DNA of 64,000 bases, from assembly GCF_001540865.1 (NCBI RefSeq), contig NC_033634.1, positions 734,498-798,497 of the forward strand. Direction: 5' to 3'. The notes below the pieces were generated by a model, which had not been told where the DNA came from, made no database searches, and saw nothing but the letters and a program-made list of their open reading frames with translations. The DNA comes from Ananas comosus. Its lineage: Eukaryota > Streptophyta > Magnoliopsida > Poales > Bromeliaceae. Of the stretch, positions 1-18,710 are shown piece by piece. Each line of letters opens with the position of its first letter. The first letter of the stretch is position 1. Position numbers and translations under genes: made by a program.

Positions 1-1700
1 TAATTTTGTTGTCATGTGTGCCCAAAACATGTGTGCAATAGGGCTTGTCACTTACCACTAAATGATTAATTACATGGATAAATAGTCAAACAAAAAATGA
101 AAAAGAATTACCTTACTAACTTATGAAGAATACTAACTTATGAAGAATACATTAAACTCGATCACCATTCATCAGAACTAACAAACTTCGGCTATGGCAC
201 TTGTAAAAGTACCAAATATTTGATGCTTATAAATTTTTTATCATTAGATCTATCATTTTGATCATTTTCACCCGTTAAACCATACTATTCAACCAATCAC
301 CCACTCAACCCTAGGGGGTCCCACATCATCGTAATTGTACATACCTTAATTCAATGATTAAAAATCTACCGGCACCAATAACTTGTACTTTTAAAAGCAT
401 AAGAGCTCAATTCTATATAATATATAAAGAAGAAATTCTAATTTTATTATTGCCTAATAAAAAGAGAGATTCAAGAGGAAGATGATACAAAAAGAGAGAT
501 ATAATGCGTTTTTTTCATTAAAAAGAATGTAGAAACTACAAAGCAGAGCTGAGAACTCTCACTTCTATGAATTGTTGAGAGACAGAGAACTTAAATTTCT
601 TTTTTAATTAGCGTAGGGCCCGTTAAGCCACTTTTAAGAGCGCTTGCTAATTTCTATATTATTTTACATCAGATCCATCGATTTGGCAGATAACATGATA
701 TGAGTCAAATCCTAAGCACCCGCCATTCCCTGACACTACGATTTCATCCTCGCCGTTCCCTGACACCATGATTTCATCCTCGCCGTCAATATCCAATGTA
801 CTAGATTATTTAGTGCTCGAATAGCATAGCCATCCAGCAAACAAAAAATCGCTCCATCTCAGCCGTTCATCTAGTTAGTGATCAGGTGGTATGGAGCCAA
901 AAAGGCATACGCAATATTATTATAGTCATTAAATGTTGCAGTTCCTCTAATTAGCTAGGGGGTCATTTTCCTAGCGAGAGCTACGGACCTCACTAGTACA
1001 TTTCTTTCTCTTTCCAGCTTTAAAAGATAGTGCTCTCACCTCATCTTATGCAGTTATGCCGCAACATCACACTGAAATGGACTGGTAATACGGGTGCAAT
1101 CGCAGCTTCGGGGCGACGGACCCCCGCCTCTCTCGCCGCTCCACGTGGCCTCCGTGTAACATCAGCCCACCAATCACAACAATCACGGTCCGATCATAAT
1201 TGACCTACAAGAAACTTACCAAATGAATACCAAAGCAAGTAATTTCACTGTTCCAAACAAAGCTCAGAAAATTAGAAACATACCGCCAGTTCAGAGGACG
1301 AGGAACAGTGTCGATATCGTCAGCTGCAGCACAAGCTGCTGATGTTGGGATGTCTCCTTATCCTGATAACAGGTAACAAAGCCATCTGAAGTGAGGACTT
1401 AAAACTTGAATTTTGTCCGCCGTGACTTCTTCCAAAGAATCTCTGCTACCATTGAGCCATTCGCCATCAGCTTTCCTTTCCTGCTGATAGATAAGTTCTT
1501 GTCATCATTTCAAGAAGCTAAAGAAGCCAATTGGAATGGCTTAAGGTGCATGAACTGGCCAATAGAATGCCCACTTAACTCCCATGAAAGGTAGGCAAGG
1601 AGCATTAGATCACTATATTAGAAACCCCAGGGCATTATTAAGGTGTACCACCGCATAGTTTTTTAGATATGTTCTTCTGCTAGGCTTACAGTGATTTTAA
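1..1700. other. AT-rich intergenic stretch, probably partly 3' UTR of the minus-strand gene
   Basis: No convincing coding exon was found here. A 32-bp unit containing 'ttccctgacac' is present twice in tandem at about 722-785. The plus-strand 62-codon ORF at 1406-1594 shows no family resemblance. On the minus strand this area lies just past the stop codon proposed at 1702-1704 and could be 3' UTR. Confidence 0.4.
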
Positions 1701-1701
1701 G

Positions 1702-4700
1702 TTAGGCAGCAATTGTCGTCTTCACCGAGTCCTTTCGACCTGAAAAATATGCATCTTTGTGAGGCTTGGAAAAACTAATTGGTCTAAAAAATTAAAAATC
1801 TGCAAAATAAGTGTCAAAGAATTAGTAAATATAGTCTTTTTGCATCTCTATACAAAAAATCATAAGCTACTCCCTACACCTTTATTTTACTGGAAATCAA
1901 CTTATAGTAGCTCGTGAAATGCCAAGCACAAAAGTTAGGCCATTGATGCTGTTTTAGAAACTACATCTTATAGAAAACCTAGACAATCCACCTCATGTTT
2001 AAGGTAAACCTCGCAATTGCATGTTTCGGAAGGCTTTGGCCTCCTCAATAAGGTCATGGTCCTTCGAGTTCCCTGCTTTGAATTTTCTGCAAAAGTTTAT
2101 AAAGAAAAGAAAAAAAAAATACCATGAGGAATCGGGTGATCTTTGTATTATCATTATTTTATTCAATTAAATATGAATGACACGAATGATAATATTCCTA
2201 GCATTAAACCAATCGTATTGTAATGTAGTTTCATCGACTGTTTCAAACTTACATATTCTTACTGTATTCAATATTCTTAAATCCACCAGCTGTTTAAAAT
2301 ACAAGTCATTGATATGGATTGTAGAGAGCCGATGCAGTTTGGTCAATATAAGTGGGTACAAACATTACTGTCTCTCTCAGTACAACCCATTGAAATATGC
2401 TTAATTTGGTATGACCCACCGGTAGGCCCCTGCTTCCATTTAAGAGTGATGCATAAGGTGGAATGAATTCAAGTCGCAATCAGAAAAGAATACTTCATAA
2501 GCCACTTGTTTAACATGAAAGCAGCTTCACTAGTTACAAGGTGGATCTTGTTTTGTCTTACACAGCACTATATATAAGAGCTAAGTAGGTAAAAGCAGCG
2601 GTAAAACTTAGCAAAACAAGGAATTATTCATAAATACATTTGGCAAATATGGAGTACATAAGTGTGAGAGATCAAAATGCAAACGGTAAACAAAGAAAAA
2701 GAAATATTCACAACAAAATTTTGGACCCTTAAGCTGTGGTTTCACAACAGATGTTGAACTGATTTTTGACCCCTAAGCTAAGCTTTCACAACGGATGTTG
2801 AAATTAATTTTGGACCCTTAAGCTGTGCTTCCACAGCAGATGTTGAAATTAGCTACCTTGCTGACTCTATGTCTATCGCAACAGACGTATTCCCCCCCCC
2901 CCNTTTATTATCCCGTGATCATCTCCTTGATGCTTGCAGTTTTCCTGTACACTCCTATTTCCACTTCTTTTCTTTTTCTACGTCCTGCTCACTTCTTTCT
3001 TATTTAATTTTATAATTGGGATTTATCGCTGACTGTTCATTCCAAAAAAAAAAAGTACAAGGTAATCAGCATCATGATTCTCAAATAGGAAATACATCAA
3101 GATTAAGAAAATTTACCAAACATTCAGGCAAATACAACTTCAAGAAAAAATAAACTAAGGAAATTCCGAGGATGGTGCCCCAAAATACACTTTTCTTATA
3201 AAACTTGTCTCTTGATCTCAGTTTTGCTGCAGTAATCTTTCACAGAAAAAGCTATTTTTGTATACCAAACAAAAAGCTAAATGCTATGCTTTTTCTTGGT
3301 ACAACTACAACATACATGTGTTAAAATAAGAGTTAATTATTACCGATCAGATAGTGATCAAAGTTCCTAGACTATCAGCAGTAAATGTTCAGAAAAGCTT
3401 AAATCCCACAGCTACTGTTAGAGAACCATCACAGAGAAAAATAAAACAAACAAGATCAACCAAATCGTAAGCCAAAAGCCTGAAGATAATAACTGACAGA
3501 AGAAATCCTCAAATCAAGTTGCCAAGCTATAATGAAAGTGATGGAGAAAAGCCGTTGGTTTTGCAATTAATAGCATCTGAGGCAGCGGATTGTCAGCATT
3601 TTCACAAAGTCAGTTGAATTTTTTAAGTTTTCAGCATTTTCACAGGCCAGTGGGTTTTCTATAATCAAATGACTAACGAGAGGAGAATATTTATTCACCA
3701 CTACGAGTCAAACATGAGCAGTAATAAGCAATCACAAGTTGCCTAATATTTATGCGAAACGGTGCTGTCTCTCTCTTCCAAAATTGTGAAAGAGAAAGAA
3801 CCAACATTACGTATCCAACATATATGTTAGGGCCACCTAAGGGCTCATGTGAGTCCAAAATCCCTAACAGTCAGCATGATGTGTTAATTACTGTGTACTA
3901 AGTTGTACTCTTTAATACTTTTAAATTCAAGGAAGTTGGCCTTCACAATGATAAGTAAGTTTACTGTGTATTTCAATAATTAGAGCTGGTTAAGGTCTGA
4001 GCTGATTTAGCAGATACAACTAAAATCAACTGATGTGATCTAACGTTCTTAGATAATAATGTCAAACACGGAAAGAGGAAAAACAACTACTTGAAGAAAT
4101 TGATACCGGTATATAAAAGGCCCAAGAATTATGATCTTTGTCATCCATGAGCTAATACTTCCCTCGAATCCAATAAATTAAACATACAATACTAGAAACA
4201 CAGTAAGTTGACAAAATAAGCATAAGATTTTCTCCTCGATTACATATTTTTTTATATGTTCAAGTTGCTTGTGTAACAATTTAATGAGTATTTAATTCTA
4301 TGATTCTATCAATAAGAAACTAATCAACAAATGTAGGTAGAGCACTATACACAAGTAGATCGGTTTTCTTACTTTATTTATAAACATGGTCAGAAGATAC
4401 TGAGAAATAGAAGCAAAATATTTGAACAATTAGCATCTTTTTTTCCACAAGTGAAACAGAAGAAGTCTCATTTTTTTGCTAACAGTATAAAATGATTAAG
4501 GGCGCATTTGGAAAAGGAAAATGGATAAATAAATCAAACACCAGCATCTTTTATGCGCTTTTGTGCTCGAAGAAGTCGAATCCATTTACTTTGACTCAAA
4601 ATTTAATTATAAGCTATTCAATAGGTGATGGAATTTGGGTTTAAATTAATATCAACACACACATTCATGAGACTCTATCGTGCTTCATTTGCACAAGTCT

Positions 4701-5530
4701 CCTCCCTACTCTAATTTTTCTAAAAAAAAATAGAGAGAGAAAAACAAGTGCACGTGTTCATAGATGAGAACTGAATCACCCATCATCTTTATCATCACTC
4801 TAATAAAATATAGTTCTTCTAATCTCATTCTTAGCTTCTGTTTGATTCTAACCAAAAATTTTGTCATAATTATACCAAACATTGAAAAAGTGTAACATAT
4901 GTATACAGTATAGAACCAAATTGGCATACAATTGAATGAAGTGTCACACATAGTCATAATGCTGATTGAAGTACTCTAAAATGTTAAGCATAAATTGTCT
5001 TTTTTAAGAAAAATGGAGGGGTTTTGATATATTTAAGCATGCGAAGATGCTTAATTCACAGTTCCGATAATGAAACAATAACAAGTAGCAACACGTATTG
5101 TTTGATGAGACTCAAATTGAGGACCAAATTGAGATTTATAACTATCAAATTGAGCAATCAAAAGTATTCGTGCAATTCGTAGCTCAAGTAAAAAGATTAG
5201 AGCTGGGCGAATCTAAGATCATTTCTATATTTTATAAACTCCCAATTACATTTCAGAAGAAAAAAAAAATACTCCCAATCCGATCAAATCAACCACAAGT
5301 GGCAAAATTGAAAGCTTTTTTCTCGAAAATGTGCGTGCAAATAAATCGGGTTCAACATTACCTCGGATTCGAGATAGGAATCGCGATCGCAGCGACTTCG
5401 AAGTTGAGATTTTTAGGGTTCTGGAGAGGGCGACGGAGGTGGCGAAGGCGCGCACAGAGAAAGAGAGAGAGCGCGAGAAGGGCCCAAGGGGGGCTCGAGA
5501 GAGAGGTTGCAGTGCACCACGTAAACAGTA
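1702..5530 (-). CDS. unrecognised multi-exon gene with one transmembrane exon (incompletely resolved)
   Basis: I do not recognise this gene, but several pieces read as real exons on the minus strand. A likely non-coding first exon occupies about 5362-5530: it is CpG-rich, has a telo-box-like AACCCTAA, and ends in the donor GAG|GTAATG. An exon at 3117-3236 is exactly 40 codons, bounded by AG and GT, and encodes a basic stretch (KLRSRDKFYKK) followed by a hydrophobic helix (SVFWGTILGISLVYFFLKLYL minus its ends). An exon at 2010-2086 (77 nt) encodes a charged helix containing SKDHDLIEEAKAFRN. It joins in frame to a last exon at 1702-1739, which ends in KTTIAA and a TAA stop. The phases of the 40-codon and 77-nt exons require at least one more exon between them, which I could not place. 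The start codon is also unplaced. The likely product is a small single-pass membrane protein with a charged C-terminal tail. No domain could be named. Confidence 0.42.
2717..2850. repeat. three-copy tandem repeat, period about 45 bp
   Basis: Three diverged units each carry 'gaccc(c/t)taagct' followed by 'ca(c/g)a(a/g)c.gatgttga'. They begin near 2717, 2763 and 2808. They lie in an intron-like interval of the minus-strand candidate gene. A C homopolymer with an N at 2903 follows. Confidence 0.7.
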
Positions 5531-8199
5531 CGCCAACCAATGAGAGCTTGCCACATCATGATTATAACTAGATTTTGTTTGCTGTTTATTATTTTTATTT
5601 TTATTAAAAAAAAAACATACAACCGTTTTATTCACAAAGAAAATAAACTAGATTACAACAAAAATAAAACAATGGGACCTCCACAAATAATAAAATAAAA
5701 TAAAACAAAAATCAAGACCTTCGGTTAATTTTCTACGAATATTTTACATCTCGTGTATCTAGCAACAACCATCTTAAGTTAATTATTTGATTTTAGAATA
5801 TTTTTTTATTTCGATCCAACAACAAAGTCCACAGCAATACTTGTTAATTCCTTTTTTGTTGGTATCCCATTATTATCTCCAAATACTTTAATTTATACTT
5901 ATTTCCGGAATATCTACTTTTTGTTTATTTCCGAACCAAACGATACCCTAAGAGACCAGCGATTGACTGACGAGTACTAATAAAGCTTGCATTGTTTTTT
6001 TTTTGTTTTTTTTGTTTTTTTTTTCCGCTGTTTATCTCAGGTGATTTGAAGTGGATTTTATTTTCCAAGATAAAAAATGTTTTTTTTTTTGTGTTTCCTT
6101 CCAAATCTCTATCATTGAACTGTCATTGTTACATAAGCACGAGGACGATGTCCTTACGCACGCAGATTTCAATATCAAAATGAAAAAAAATGTGAATTCT
6201 AATTAATTATACGAAACTCACAGCCTCGTCTTACTACAACCTGCACGGAAGGAGGAGTCGGCATTGACAGCTGATGTTTTCGCAGACTTCGTGTCTCTCG
6301 CCAAACGCCGAACCTCGAAAGAGAGAGGTAGCGTTTGTCGGAATCGTCCAGTTCAAAATCGTCCAGTTCAAACTTCAAACCTCCGCTACTTCCCCCACTT
6401 TCAAACTCTTTCAACGACTCCGCGCAAATTTTTCCATCAACGTGCCACGTCATCGGCGCAAACGGTTCGACCCGTTCCCGGTGCGACTCGCCGATCCCCG
6501 TTTTGGCACCCACGGTTTCGGGCCCGCCAAAACGTGGGGCGGCTAATAATAGTAGCCCGAAACTTCTCTCCCACACGCAACCATTTGATTTGATTTTTGA
6601 TTTGATTTGTGATTTGATTGGATCGCAAGAGGCGCGAGTGGAGGCGCGGCACGAATCTCAAGGCAAAACGTGTCGGCAGATCAGGTCGCGACTTCACGTT
6701 GCGCGGCGCCGCGAGCAACGGAACGGCCGCGTGGGCGGTTAATTTTGGGCTGTTGTAGTGGCTCTGCGGCCCGTAGAGAAACATGGGCCTTTGTTAGGGC
6801 CGATTGGGCTTTTACACGGGTTTAGTTGCAATATTCTCTTTTTTTTTTTATTTTCAAAAAAAAATATCAGAAATATCACACGCATTTCTGGTTATTCAAT
6901 ATTTCTAAAAATTTTGTTTACATGGTGAACTATGAGAAGCTATGAGTTGATCACTTAATTTAGGTGTTTTATGCATAATTCATGCTTACAGAATTGCTTA
7001 TTTATACTTTTGAGCTTTGTTATGTTAAAAACAACGAAAGATGGAACGATTAGATAAAATTTTCGCACTTTTATGTGTTCGCTGCATTTTCATACCTTCT
7101 TAATCAAAAAGTGATCCCAAATTCAGAACTTTCATTCTCGTTGATAATCAAAATACAAAACTTGTGATTTTAAGTAAAAGTACTGTTTACGAAATGCATG
7201 AGTTGTAAATGGGATTTTCGCAATTAATTATAGTTCCAGAAACAAAAGACGCGGCATTTTTGTTTATATGTTTGACTAGTATTTCTGAATGTGAAAAAAG
7301 TTATTTCAAAACTATGAAAAAGGTTTTACGTTGTCCACAATAGTCAAGCTAAACGACCATGACCTCTTCAAGATACCTTTATTAAAGTTCCAAGCAATTT
7401 TGCTTGTTGACATGTCCTTATCCTTTACTGGTAGTGGCATGAAGCAGCAGAATATTTTTCTAAACGTTTTGCTGAAACTTCAAATCAGATGTTAAAAGAA
7501 AATGCGTTTCCAAATACTACTTAAACAGGGCCAAACAAAAGGAGTAAGTTGAGAGATTCGAACCCGAGCTCGGTTCGTCCTAGACCTATACTTTTTGGAG
7601 GAATAATTTTCGAATTTAGATTCAATCGAAAGCTTTTTTAAAAAAAAATCTAAATACAAAGCTAGAAACGTATTTGGGTCGAATCGAAGAACCAGATCCC
7701 AGCGTGAGACACAAATAAAATAGTTCAATAACATTCATAAAATAACTTGAAATATTTTGCTCCAGGTCTCTTATTTATATGGTGAGTTAGGTTTAACCAA
7801 CTCCACCTAAGCATCCACCAGGGTCCGCAAAACCAACGTGAACAAACCCAACCCAACCCAACCCAAACCCAAACCCAAATCCAAACCCAAACCCGAACCT
7901 AACTGGTCCAAAAGCGGGTTCAGTTGTACCCCACAAGAATCGTGACGGTACGCGCACACAAAGTCACAAACCCTAGCCGACGACGCAGTTGTAAATTCGT
8001 GCAAAGTTCGAGGGCAATTACGTAAATTCACCCCCTAAAATGTACTGAACGTAGCAAGGCATCTCGCCCTTTCCTTTGATGGTTGGATTCGGATTTCAGT
8101 TAAAGCGTGCAGGGTGTTTTGTTGACCCCATCCTCCTCCTCTTCTAATTCCCACAAACAAATTTAACCCCAAAAAATCAACAACAAAAAAAAAAACCCC
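5531..8199. other. intergenic region between divergent genes, with a GC-rich island
   Basis: No supported gene was found. A GC-rich patch at 6230-6740 gives overlapping ORFs in several frames on both strands, which is the pattern of composition rather than coding. It includes a 13-bp direct repeat (gtccagttcaaa...) near 6347-6375 and an ACGT-core element (CCACGTCA) near 6447. At 7844-7902 there is a degenerate CCCAA/CCCAAA minisatellite. This interval probably holds the promoters of the minus-strand gene (leader near 5.5 kb) and of the demethylase gene (leader near 8.2 kb). Confidence 0.5.
7844..7902. repeat. CCCAA/CCCAAAC minisatellite
   Basis: Runs of 'cccaacccaaccc' pass into 'cccaaacccaaaccc'. 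The unit resembles the plant telomere unit CCCTAAA but lacks the T, so I read it as a simple repeat and not an interstitial telomere. Confidence 0.75.
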
Positions 8200-8411
8200 A
8201 AAAAATTAATAGATAAATTGGAGAAGAAATTTGAAAAGACAAAAAAAATAATCCTAATCTGCTTAGGAAAGAGGTTTTTTTTTTTTAAAAAAAAGAAGAA
8301 AAAGGAAATTTTGTTTTTTTATCTTTTATTTTGGGGGAATCGGGGGTTGTGTTCTTTAAGGTATCCACTTTTTGGTTGGCTCTGTTTGCTGTTACATTCC
8401 ATCAAGGGTTA

Positions 8412-9731
8412 ATGCCTCTTTTGCACACCATATGAATGCTCAGGGCTCTGAATCCATGAAAAGGTGAGATGGGTATCCCTCCATTTCCCCTAATTCGATC
8501 CCCCAATGCTCAAAATTTGATTTTGATAATGCCCCATGTGCTATTTCCTTGCAGGTTAATCTTAGAACATTTGCTTGTTTTGTGATGTTGTGGTGTAGGA
8601 TTTGTGATTTGCGAACCTTTTGTGAGCATCTGATTTTGGGTCGGAATTGGGTGGTTGTGTTGATTGGTGTGATTTATTCGTCTTCAATTGGATCTCCGAA
8701 TTAGCCCGGTATTGTGGATTGCATGTTAGATGGGTCCTTAATTAATTAGCCTTTGTAGATCTCTAAAGGGTTAGATTTGCCTTTGGTCTTTCCCAATTCA
8801 GGTGATGGGATTATCCTATCCTGCTTTTACATAGATCGGTGCTCTGAATAAATTACCTTTAATTCGGCGTAATTTGATGTGCTTAGATGTTTTGGGATTT
8901 GTTCGTATCTGTGTAATTGTATGAATTGAGTCCTTCAAAACCAGCTCTGATAAATGCTACTTCTCCCCTCTATCTGTTCTCTGTAATATTTTGACCGATT
9001 GATAGAGTAATGTAATTTTTACTGCAGTATTGGCTTTCGAGTATTTCTTCCCCCTGTTTGCTCGGCAGATCACATGTTTTTGGTTTTTTTAAAAATTTAT
9101 TTATTATTTTTTGAAGTAACACGATATATAAGTATGCTTCTCTTCTTTTAATTGATACCTAATAGGCGTCATAACTTTTTATTGTGTCGCATAGGATTAT
9201 CTTGCGATTCATGAAGATATTCCGTGAGTAGATAGTTGGTCCTAGAAAACACTTTGGTTACTTTCGTTAGTTTATCTAAGCAAACCACCACAGATGTCTC
9301 TTAGAAGGCAAATCAGATTAAAATGAAACAACATGCCTTTTAATTAATCTGCAATTAGAAGTTCAATGAACTCGGCACTCGCTATTTTAACATACCATAT
9401 ATGCTTTTCATATAGAAATATTATGCTTGCTGTATGTGTACTGATCACAGCTTATCTTCCAGAAACCTGAGGATAGGGAGTCTTTGCGCGTTATGATATA
9501 GGCGCCACTTTTGTACCCCTTTTTGTTTTTTTGTTTCTTTTTTTCCCTGATCTTTTCTCCCACCTGTTGTGTGGCTTATGTAAACTATATGAGTTTCAGT
9601 CTTATGTTATCTCTGGAATTTGAATTGTCTATTTGGACCTCATTTTCCTTCTATTTCCATTGCACATAACCTCCTCATGTGTAACTGAGTTAGTTCTTTT
9701 CATTTTATGTGATAATAACAGCTACAGATAA
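8412..9731 (+). promoter_or_regulatory. 5' leader of the JmjC gene with two short upstream ORFs and a leader intron
   Basis: A leader exon ends at 8463 in AAG|GTGAG and the next exon begins after CAG at 9722, so a 1258-bp intron sits in the 5' UTR. The leader carries two upstream ATGs. The one at 8412 opens a 7-codon ORF ending in TGA. The one at 8432 reads 10 whole codons to the splice site and ends in TAA at 9729-9731 after splicing, 6 nt before the main ATG at 9738. Splice sites are inferred from consensus only. Confidence 0.5.
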
Positions 9732-9737
9732 AACACA

Positions 9738-15758
<6,021 letters not shown>

Positions 15759-16745
15759 AGACGATAGGAGAAGAAAAAAGAAAATCAAAATAGTTCCGTT
15801 TTCTTTTTTCTTTTTTCTTTTTTTTCTTTCCTTCAGATTCCTCAGAGCCGCAATTGCCATTGAAGCTCGAATTCTTTCTTTCCCGAAGCTAACACCATTG
15901 ACATCTGCAAGTATAGGATTGAGATTTTCATTTCATTTTTCCATAGTCAAGTTCCTTATTGACAATTGTTGATTGCTGAATTATGTTAGCATTGTGTTAG
16001 ATTGAGTTCTTAGAGAAATTTGTATTCGCGTCGAATGTGGTAAACTGGAAATTGTATGGAGCTTATGTACAAAAATAGCCTTGAGTTTCAGATCAAGAAA
16101 AAAAGTTTTGATCTTCGTTCTTGTTGTTCAAGTGCGAATTAATTCATTTTTTACTGCCTAAAATAGTTTTACTGATGGAATCTATGACAGGGAAGTCCTA
16201 AATTATTTGTTGGGTTTTATTTGAAATTGTTTGCATGGGCTCTATGTGTGTGATGTTTTGCGTGATGTTTTGTCGTTCCTCAGCTGGATTGGACAAGAAT
16301 AAGATAAGAGAGCGATGCTTATGAGGTTGAAGTTTTCGAAGCTTTGTTTGAGTCATGAAATTATTGAAAATTGTATGAGTCCCAACTGGATTACTTATTA
16401 GCGTTACCCAAATATTATAATCTGTATAAGATTTTCAGTAAAACAATATCAATAATGCGAACAAAATGCGCCCTACATATATTTGCATAAATAATTTTCT
16501 CATCAAGTCGTGCGAACAAATGCAAAGTTTTCAGATTAGGCCCAAATATCAAATTAATAAGAAAAAATTGTAAAGAAAAAAAATTTGTAAGAATACTAAA
16601 AGTACATATGCTCAAAAAATTAGAAAGGAAACCCGAAGTTTTGTTTTCTGATTGACTTGCACCGGCCAATCAGTGAGTCAAATCCCCAGTAAACCCTTTT
16701 AAACTCGAAAAAGAATAAATAAATAAATAAATAAAGACTCTCAGA
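15759..16745. other. 3' UTR of the JmjC gene and AT-rich spacer
   Basis: The transcript probably ends within a few hundred bases of the stop codon; T-rich runs lie at 15797-15830. Beyond that I see no coding sequence. An (AATA)n microsatellite occurs near 16714-16735. Confidence 0.45.
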
Positions 16746-17333
16746 CTAGCGATGCCAACGGGCTGGATTTGGAATATATTTTTAAACATCCGAATCTAAC
16801 AACTGAACCTGAATGCGAGCCCGAACACGATAGGTTTTGAAAATTCATATCCAAAAACTGAACTCAACTCAAAATTCAAAATCCGAATGTGAATTCGAAT
16901 TCAAACAATTAGTTCTTGTGAAAAAACTTTTGTACCCTTTACGTCTGGGCTCGAAACTTTTTACAACGCCCATAATGTGGAAAGCTTGGCATGACTCGAA
17001 TTCAGTATCTCCTACTTTGATACCATATGAAATAATCATTTCACTCTAAAAGCTTAACCTATTATATATATTTTTATATTTAACATTTCTTTTTACCATA
17101 TTTCAAAACTATATTTTTAAAAATACAAATTTTAATATATAGTCAAAACATTCATATATTAATGTAAAATTTATTCAGTTTCAGATCAGATTCGGTCCAT
17201 ACAAAAATTTATATCCAAATTCGAATTCGTTGAGTTTTTATTTTTATATCCGTATTCGAATCTACGTCTACTTAAGATTGAATAAATTGGTACCTAAGAA
17301 AAATTTAGGTATCTGTGTCTATCAGCATCCCTA
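16746..17333. mobile_element. hAT-like non-autonomous element (MITE)
   Basis: The left end reads TAGCGATGCCAACGGG and the right end, reverse-complemented, reads TAGGGATGCTGATAG. Both resemble the TAGGGATG-type termini of plant hAT MITEs. The interior is AT-rich and non-coding, with no transposase. A clean 8-bp target duplication is not visible, so the boundaries are approximate. Confidence 0.42.
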
Positions 17334-17419
17334 TCTTCTCTCACTATAGTCTGGCGGCCGTTGCTGGCTGCAATTATACTAACGCGGAAAATAGACAAAT
17401 ACCAGTCAAAATCAACCTC

Positions 17420-17617
17420 TGGTCCATCTAATAATTTTTTTTTTTTTTTTTTTTTTTTTACAGATAGGTAACACGCTACTCTCTTCGTTTATTTCATTTA
17501 GAAATAAACTTAGTTGAAAATGTGAATCAACTAGAATTCGAACTTGGGACTTCAGGTACCAACCACCAAGTCCTTTGCCACTTGCTCTAAGAACGGTCGG
17601 TGGTCCATCTAATAATT
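17420..17617 (-). mobile_element. tRNA-derived SINE with 17-bp target site duplication
   Basis: A body at 17437-17600 in minus orientation is flanked by perfect copies of TGGTCCATCTAATAATT (17420-17436 and 17601-17617). Read on the minus strand, it has a Pol III B-box-like GTTCGAATTC, the shared tail 'gattcacat...aaatgaaataaacgaag.g.gtagcgtg.tacctatc', and a terminal A-run (the T-run at 17437-17459). The same family recurs at 63006 and about 51727. Confidence 0.85.
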
Positions 17618-17985
17618 GTTGCTTGCACTTAATTTATGGTGTAATTTATTTTTTATTAATAGATATTGGAAGCGTGATTTATGCTAATACCGATTGTTGG
17701 AAGCGTGATTTGCTCTGATACTAATTGCGTGATTTGCTCCGATACCAATTGTTGGAATCGGTATTTGTGCTGATACTGATTATGTAATCCAAAATATTCT
17801 GGGCAACATCCATACAGTCATGTTTATTGTGGTTTATTCCTCTAATTAATTCATGCCTAACTATATATAGCTCATCAAATTATAACAAATAATAAATCTA
17901 ATTTTTACTTTGGATAACTACAAATCCTAATCATAATCAAATAAAAGACATAAACTTATCTGTAACTATATTTTAATTAAGTTTA

Positions 17986-18672
17986 GGGTGCGTTTGGTTC
18001 GCGCTATCTTTTAAAGATTCCTAGTAATCCAATGGGAATAAAAAAATATGACGGTATTTGGCTAAACGCACTAAGTAATCTAGTTGGTAATATTGGATTC
18101 ACTTGGGAATAAAATTCACCCCAAAGTACTAATCTCATTCACTTGAGGGAGGGTGTGTATCCTTATATTAATGGATAGGGGTAATCATAATATGTCTAAT
18201 CTCTTTCTTTCTTCCTACCCGCCGGCTAATTAATATTATTTTTCTTTACACTCTAACCTTATGTATCTCTCTAAACTTATTTTTCTCTCTAAAATTCAAC
18301 TTTTTTTTTCTCTCTCTAAACTAAGCTTTCTTTCTCTCTCTCTTTCTAAAATTTCAACTCTCACACTCCCTCTATTTTCGACTATATTTTTCCTTCTATT
18401 TTTTTAATTATGCTATCTCTCTCTAACTTATACTCTCTCTCCCTTTTTTCTAAAAAGATGTTGAAACTTTTGGTAACATTATCTAAAATTAATTAAATAA
18501 ATAAATTAATTAATTGTATATTTTTTGCAATATTAAATAATATGGCTAATTAATATTACCGTGCGAACCAAACACAGAAATTCTACATTCTTAGTAATAG
18601 GATGAATAGGAATAAGATTTTCGGATATTTTTTATTCCTAGTAATCTTTCATAATGCGAACCAAACGCAGAG
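17986..18672. mobile_element. Tourist/PIF-Harbinger-like MITE
   Basis: The terminal inverted repeats GGGTGCGTTTGGTTCGC (left) and CTCTGCGTTTGGTTCGC (right, reverse complement) match at 14 of 17 positions. They are flanked by the trinucleotide TTA on both sides (17983-17985 and 18673-18675), the target preference of this superfamily. The interior is CT-rich and non-coding. A partial internal copy of the end ('gtgcgaaccaaacaca') lies near 18560, which suggests a nested or rearranged element. Confidence 0.75.
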
Positions 18673-18710
18673 TTAGATTATTATTTCCAATAATATATAC
18701 ATAGAGTGGT

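Noticed and set aside
5246..5635. Minus-strand 129-codon and overlapping ORFs near 5.4 kb
   Set aside because: Several frames on both strands are open at once through a CpG-rich stretch. It looks like a 5' leader; no domain is visible.
6199..6784. ORFs of 90-135 codons on both strands
   Set aside because: They are low-stop GC-rich composition with no conserved motif and no splice continuation.
7844..7902. Possible interstitial telomere repeat
   Set aside because: The unit is CCCAA/CCCAAAC and not CCCTAAA.
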